NCBI GenBank assembly: GCA_024362935.1
Contig: JANCRA010000003.1
Coordinates: forward strand, 7,058,001 to 7,122,000
DNA: 64,000 nucleotides
Direction of reading: 5' to 3'
Source of the DNA: Setophaga petechia
Lineage: Eukaryota; Chordata; Aves; Passeriformes; Parulidae
The translations under genes and the position numbers were made by a program. The number at the start of each line of letters is the position of its first letter. Position 1 is the first letter of the stretch. A model generated the notes under the pieces. The model made no database searches. It had not been told where the DNA came from and worked only from the letters and a program-made list of their open reading frames with translations. Positions 37,701-43,700 of this stretch are shown one piece after another.

Positions 37701-40700
37701 TTGTGTTGAGCCTAGGTAGCTGCTTTGTTTGTTGTATTTGCATGTTGCTGATGCTGGATCCTAGACTGAATACTTATGAGTCTCTTTTATGTAATCCTTC
37801 ACAGCTTTACTGAGAATGAAGTCGTACACTGAGCCTTTCCAGAATGTAGAATGTCTGGTTTCAAGCTGGTGATAATTTTAACCAGGATTTGCTGACTGGA
37901 TGACTGTTCTGATGGAAGATAATTGTTTGTCTTGTATTTGTAGATTGTCAAAGGCACATGGGATGCTCACCCAGACTCTGTTTGTCAAGGCTGCTTCATG
38001 CTTGCTCATTTTTGAAAATACTAGAATTTTTATTGATCTGATCTCACTAGTGATGGGTACAAGTGGCATTAGCATGTCGTGCCCTTGTGTCAGTGTCTTA
38101 ATGAGCATGCAAATTCAGATCACTGAGCTAGCTTTGGACCTGAGCATGTGTCCCTTCAATGATCCAGGCATCTACTGTGTTGGTTACAGTAGAAAGAGTT
38201 TTGATCTGAGAGAATGGCATGATTTGATCTGATCAATACTTTCCATATTTATTTTTTTTAACAGAACTGTCTGGTATAAACTAACATACATTTGCAGTGT
38301 CAGCAGTGAGCAGAATGTTAAGGTGAATGGATTTCTACACAGGATGGAAGATGACATTATGGAGCATTTTCTGCAGACCATCACTACTAAAGTCAGGGTA
38401 TGGAAGACCCATTTTAATTCTGATTATTTGCAGACCATATGGCTGGCATGCACTTCCCACTCATGTCCTGATTTGGAAAAGGTGAAGCCATAGTTTGGCC
38501 TTCAAGCCTGGTATTCTCCTCTGCCTTGTCAGAATCTGTATGTGGACAGCTTCACATTTTCCAGTTTTGGGACCCCAGTTTCACTGTTTGTAGTGTTTGC
38601 TGTTGTGCTACCAGAGCCCAAAAAGCTGAATTTCACCTGATACCCATTAATTCCCAGCTGCTGGGCATCTTCCCAGGACAGTGATAACTCACAGAGCCCA
38701 GGGCTGTGCTGGGTAGTCAGGATGTAGAGAAGGCTGACCAGAAATGTGTCCCTCCCTTGAGATAAAGTCCCCTCCCTTCACACTTTCTATTATCAGTCTT
38801 TTAGTCCAGGCACTGTTCACTCTTGTGTCTGGAGAACACAGAATTCCAGGCTCCTGACAGTGTGTGATCCTGTGCATTTCTCTGGGAAGCTCCCCATGGC
38901 ATCTCCAGCCTCATTGCACAGGCTCCCTCGGGTACGCTGGAGGCAGCAAAAGGAAAATGACAAGAGAAACTCTGGCTACACTGTGCAGTTTTGGTCTCCA
39001 GAGCTCATTGCCAGCCTGTCCCATGGGCCCACACATCTGTGTGGGAACTGGGGGTGCTTCTGACAGAGACCCAGCAACCCAGGCAGGGGGCAGGAGGCCC
39101 AGGGCCCAGGTTTTCAGTCTTCCAGGTTTGGGCTTAAGAACTTAATACATCCTTCCTGAGTTGGAATTGTTTCTTTCTTTCATGTTTTGATTTTCTTTGA
39201 AATAAAAACACACGATGCTGCAGTTGGTGGAGAAGTCTGTTTCCAAGAGCAGAAAGAGCTAAGACACAATAATCTGTGTCTGTTGTTTGTTTGGCGTCTC
39301 TACATGTGGACTCTTTGACTCTGTCTGTTTCTTTTCCTCAGGGAACACTGAAGGACCACTTCAAAAAGTGTGACAGTGGTTTTGACCACATCCTTGAATC
39401 CTTAAAGCAAAACTTTTTGACCTTTGGGAAGAAAAAACCAGATATATATGAGGTAAGAAATAAGTAAGAAATTGAGAACAATATGTTACTTAGGAAATCA
39501 TCTTACAAGAAAGATTGAGAGGGATTTTTTTTCCAAGGGTATGTAGAAAAAGGACAAGGGGGAATGGAACTAAAAGCGAACAGGTTTAGATTAGATTTTA
39601 GGAGGAAGTTCTTTGCTGTGGGAGTGTTGAGGTACTGGCAGAAGTTGCCCAGAGACACTGAGGATGCCCCATCTATGGAAGTGTTGAAGGCCATGTTGGA
39701 TGGGAACTGAGCAATCTGTCCTGGTGGAAGGTGTCCCTGCTCATGGCAGTGGGATTTGAACTAGATGATCTTTAAAGTATCTTCCAACTCAAACTATTCT
39801 GTTCTGTGAAATCACTAAAACTAGTAATTGAACCTTTGGATGGCCCAGTACTAGAAAATTAATCTAAACTGCCGTTTGATGTAGAGTGGACACAGAGGGG
39901 TGAAAAGTCCAAATTCTTAAAGGGCACAGCGTCCCATGCAGAGTAATTGGCAAACAACCTCACAAAGTACCCAAGTTATTTCACCTTTACAGTAGCCTAA
40001 ACAACTTTTATAGGATCTTACAGCACCCTTGAGTCTATCTCTTCAGCAATGAGGTTGGTACCTGTGGAATCCTCTCTTTTGTGCAGCCTGGATTTGCTGC
40101 TGCAACATGTGCCATTTGTCCTCCTAAGCATGGGACTCCCAGGTCTGCAGTCTCTTTGTCAGTGATGATTTTAATTAACATTTTGCAATATGGAAAAAGT
40201 AATGGAAGAGAAAAAAGTAGGATCTATTCTGCTGTTGTTCAAAGCCTGTCACTGGACATTATGTCACATTAGTGCTGGGGCAAGCAGCAGCTCAGTGGTG
40301 AATCGTTGTGCCAGAGCTCTCTGTCCCTTGCTTTGTCTGTTTTGGACAGAGCTGAGGATTTCCTGTACCTTTGGACTGCAGCCTAACCCTGCTCTGATTT
40401 AAATTGCTAACAAAATGTGGTTTCTGTGCAGCAGCCCACCCTCAGCAGAAACACTCCCTTGTCCCTGTCAGGCACTGCATGGCCTCTGCACTGGGGTTCA
40501 TCAGCCGGCAGTGGGACCTAAGAGGGAGCTGCCCAGGTGACTTCTCTGTGCCCAGCCACAACTGTGTGCCCCAGGGCCCTGTGTCAAGTGTAGATGCTCG
40601 AGGAAGGCTGCATCTGGCTTTGTCTGCAGCCCAAGCTCTCCCCAGGTGATAATTTGTTAGCCAAGCCAAGTGTCGCTGCAGCTTTCAAGTGTCAGTGACC

Positions 40701-43700
40701 TCTGGCTCAGCTAACTGGTCCCATTGCTTTTGATTTGATGTCTCCACACTTACCATCAAGCTTTGTCATCCCCATGCTGCTTGGAGATAGTTCAAGTGTT
40801 GGATCAAGCATTTAAAATTAATATTTAAGCAAAGAAATGGGCCAACCATCTGCATGGGCAGAATATCTGCTCTCTGCCCTGGTACAGGTGTGGCTGAGCC
40901 TTGCTCAGTGCAGGGAAGTTAATCTGGGTATCTTTGCTCTGGAACAGGCCCTGGTCAAGGCTGTCAATGCCATCATTATTACAGAATACATGCAGGCCCT
41001 CCTGACCACTCCCAGGAAAGCATCTGCTATGCAGAGGAGGAGGATTGTCAACAAGATAGAAGAAGATCATAGGATGATGCAAACCATCTTTAAAGAGTGC
41101 TTAGTAAGTCTTTGATATGGTTACAGTTTTGCTCTTTGTCATCAAGAACAATACCAGCAGAGGAAGAGACTCTGAAGACTGCAAAAAAGCTTAAGAGTTT
41201 TTACCACAGGGGTATCAAGCTTCACTGAAATGACATTCAGATATGCTGACAGCTCTTCTGATCTGTCAGAAGCTGTTAGCTCATAGTTTTGAAATGTGTG
41301 ACTGGAAGATGCAAGTTTTGCACTGCTGCCACTGACACAAGAATGAGGCGTGCTCCTCTGAGCTGGTGAGACAGCTCCAAAGCTGCCAGCTCCCCCCATC
41401 AGGCCTCTGGTACCTGGCATGGGGTGGCAGTGCTTACCCTGGAGCCTCTGGAGTGATGAAGCAAACAGTCTGCCCCACACCTCCACCTGCTCTGTGGATT
41501 GCCCTGTAAGGCTGCTCCTCCCTGGACATGGGGTGTTCACTGCCACCCCTCCATCCAGCCTCCTCCCTCCCCACAGGCCCTTCCCAGCCCCTCAGAGCTG
41601 GGATGATGTCTGCCTCAGCCATTTCCCTGTGCTCTGGCATTTCCTCATGGCAAAAACATGCTGATGCTGTTGTGGTTGCTGACGGCTGTGGGGAGGAACG
41701 AGTCTTCCTGCAGGGGTAAACACCTCACACCATTAGGAGGTGAAGGCACATTGCAGAGGATTGGGTGTAAAAGCAGAGCCACACCTCTGAAGAAAACTTG
41801 CGTAGAAGTGCTGGTTCTGATTTGTAGAAACAACTTCAGAAGCTTTAATAAGTCTCACCTCATAATCTGGTGTAATTAGCAGTGCTGCACACAGCATCTG
41901 TGGGTGCCACCAGGCTGTCACATGAGTCCCTTGGTTACCCAAGGGCCAGGACTGCCCTGGCAGCAGTGTCCCCTCCTTCAGCTGGTACAGTTGGAGAATC
42001 ACTGCCATGCAATGTCCCTGGCATGGCTCATTAGCAGATACAGGCTGAGAGTGCTCAGGCATGGTGCTCCATAAGGGGCTGGGCTGAGCAGCACAGCAGT
42101 GGTTGCAAAGTCAGTCTGGTAACAGGACTCAGATGTGACAGCATATAAACCCCCTTGGCTGCACTGGTTTTAATGATTTCACAAATGCTGAGTCATTCTC
42201 ACAACTTGCTTATTTAAGTGCTAGGGACTGAAAATCTATTTTCTCACTAATGAGTTCCTTGCAATCCCTATGTCAGCAATTCTTACCTTGCCCAATGAAT
42301 AAAATGAAATAAAAATGATTGTCTGTAGGCTTCTCTAAAATCCTCTCAGACCCATTATAATTAATGCATTAGATTCATGGCAGAAAGCTGGGAGCTGCCA
42401 GTGCTTTTAGCTGAATTCCCACCTCTCTTGGAGTGATCGATCACAGGTGAATTAATGCTTTCAGCAATTGAGACATGGGGACTAGCAGGAAGGATCTCTA
42501 ATCTTAACTCTGAAGTTTACCAGAAATGCTGTGCTCAGCATCAGCTTTGGATGTAACATGCATGGAACAGTGCAAAGGAAATAGAGGAAATCTAATTATC
42601 TATTAAAACCCTACAGTGAGCTTGGGTGAAAAAGAGCTGCATGTGGTTAGAATGTTTTTCCCAGTGTCCTCAGTGTGTACACTTTCTTACTTGATATGAG
42701 AGTACTGAAATCCTTGCAGGTGAAATGCACAAGAGATTTGCAGGGGACAGCCTGCTCCTTAGTCATGAGGCTCATGGTTATGCATGCCAAATATGAACTC
42801 TGCTGCAGACTGAATTTATCGTGCAGTTGTTGCACAGGCTGCACCTGCTCCCTGCCCTGCTCTGCCCTCTCTCTGGGCTCTTCCTTTCCCTCTGCTCTCA
42901 AAACACATTAGGAAATACCTTGCCTCTCTCCTAAAAGCAGTACGTGTCAAAGGCACTTAAACACTGCTGAGAAAACACCTCTTTTTTTTCCCTTTAGGCT
43001 GCAGGCTGTTTACCTCTGACCTTGCCTGCCTATGCAGTGCTTAACTAAATCTGACGCCTTCAAATTAATTAGCATTTTGTAATAGTGAGCTTGCCAAGTA
43101 TGAAGCTGTACAGTACCAGTGCCTCAGGAGCTCAGTACAGCTTGTGCACTGAGCAGAGCTAGACATGCTGTGTGTCTGCACTGCAGGGGGAGAGGGAGAA
43201 GGCTGTCTTCAAATATTATTATTTTTTTTAATTTATGTTCATTGCAGAGGAGCTGCATGGAGAATGCAACCAGCTGTTTCTAATGCCCCCTGCAGATCAG
43301 GGGAACCTGGACTTCTCCTGCCCCAGTTTGGCAGCCTGTTCTCCAGGTTTGCTCTGTCACAGTCTCTGTTGACGTGGTGGCATCAATAATTCAGGGAAGC
43401 AATTAAATTGCATTACTGCACTGATGAAAAATGTGAGCAAGACCTGAAGCTCTCTTCCTGGTGGTTCATCTGCATTCTGCTTCTCCAGCTCTGCTAAAAA
43501 TGCTGTGGTTTTTGATGAGACTTTTTTCTCCTGTATGCTCCAGATTAGAGGGAGATCATTGTGTGCAACATCTACCAACCATGTCACATTTTCTACACTG
43601 TCCAGCCCTGTTTCCCACTTTTTTCTATTACAGGATCTGTATTCTCTCATCCTCTCCCTAAGGTTCCTTTCCTGTCCCTGGGCTTGCTTTGGGGTGGCAG

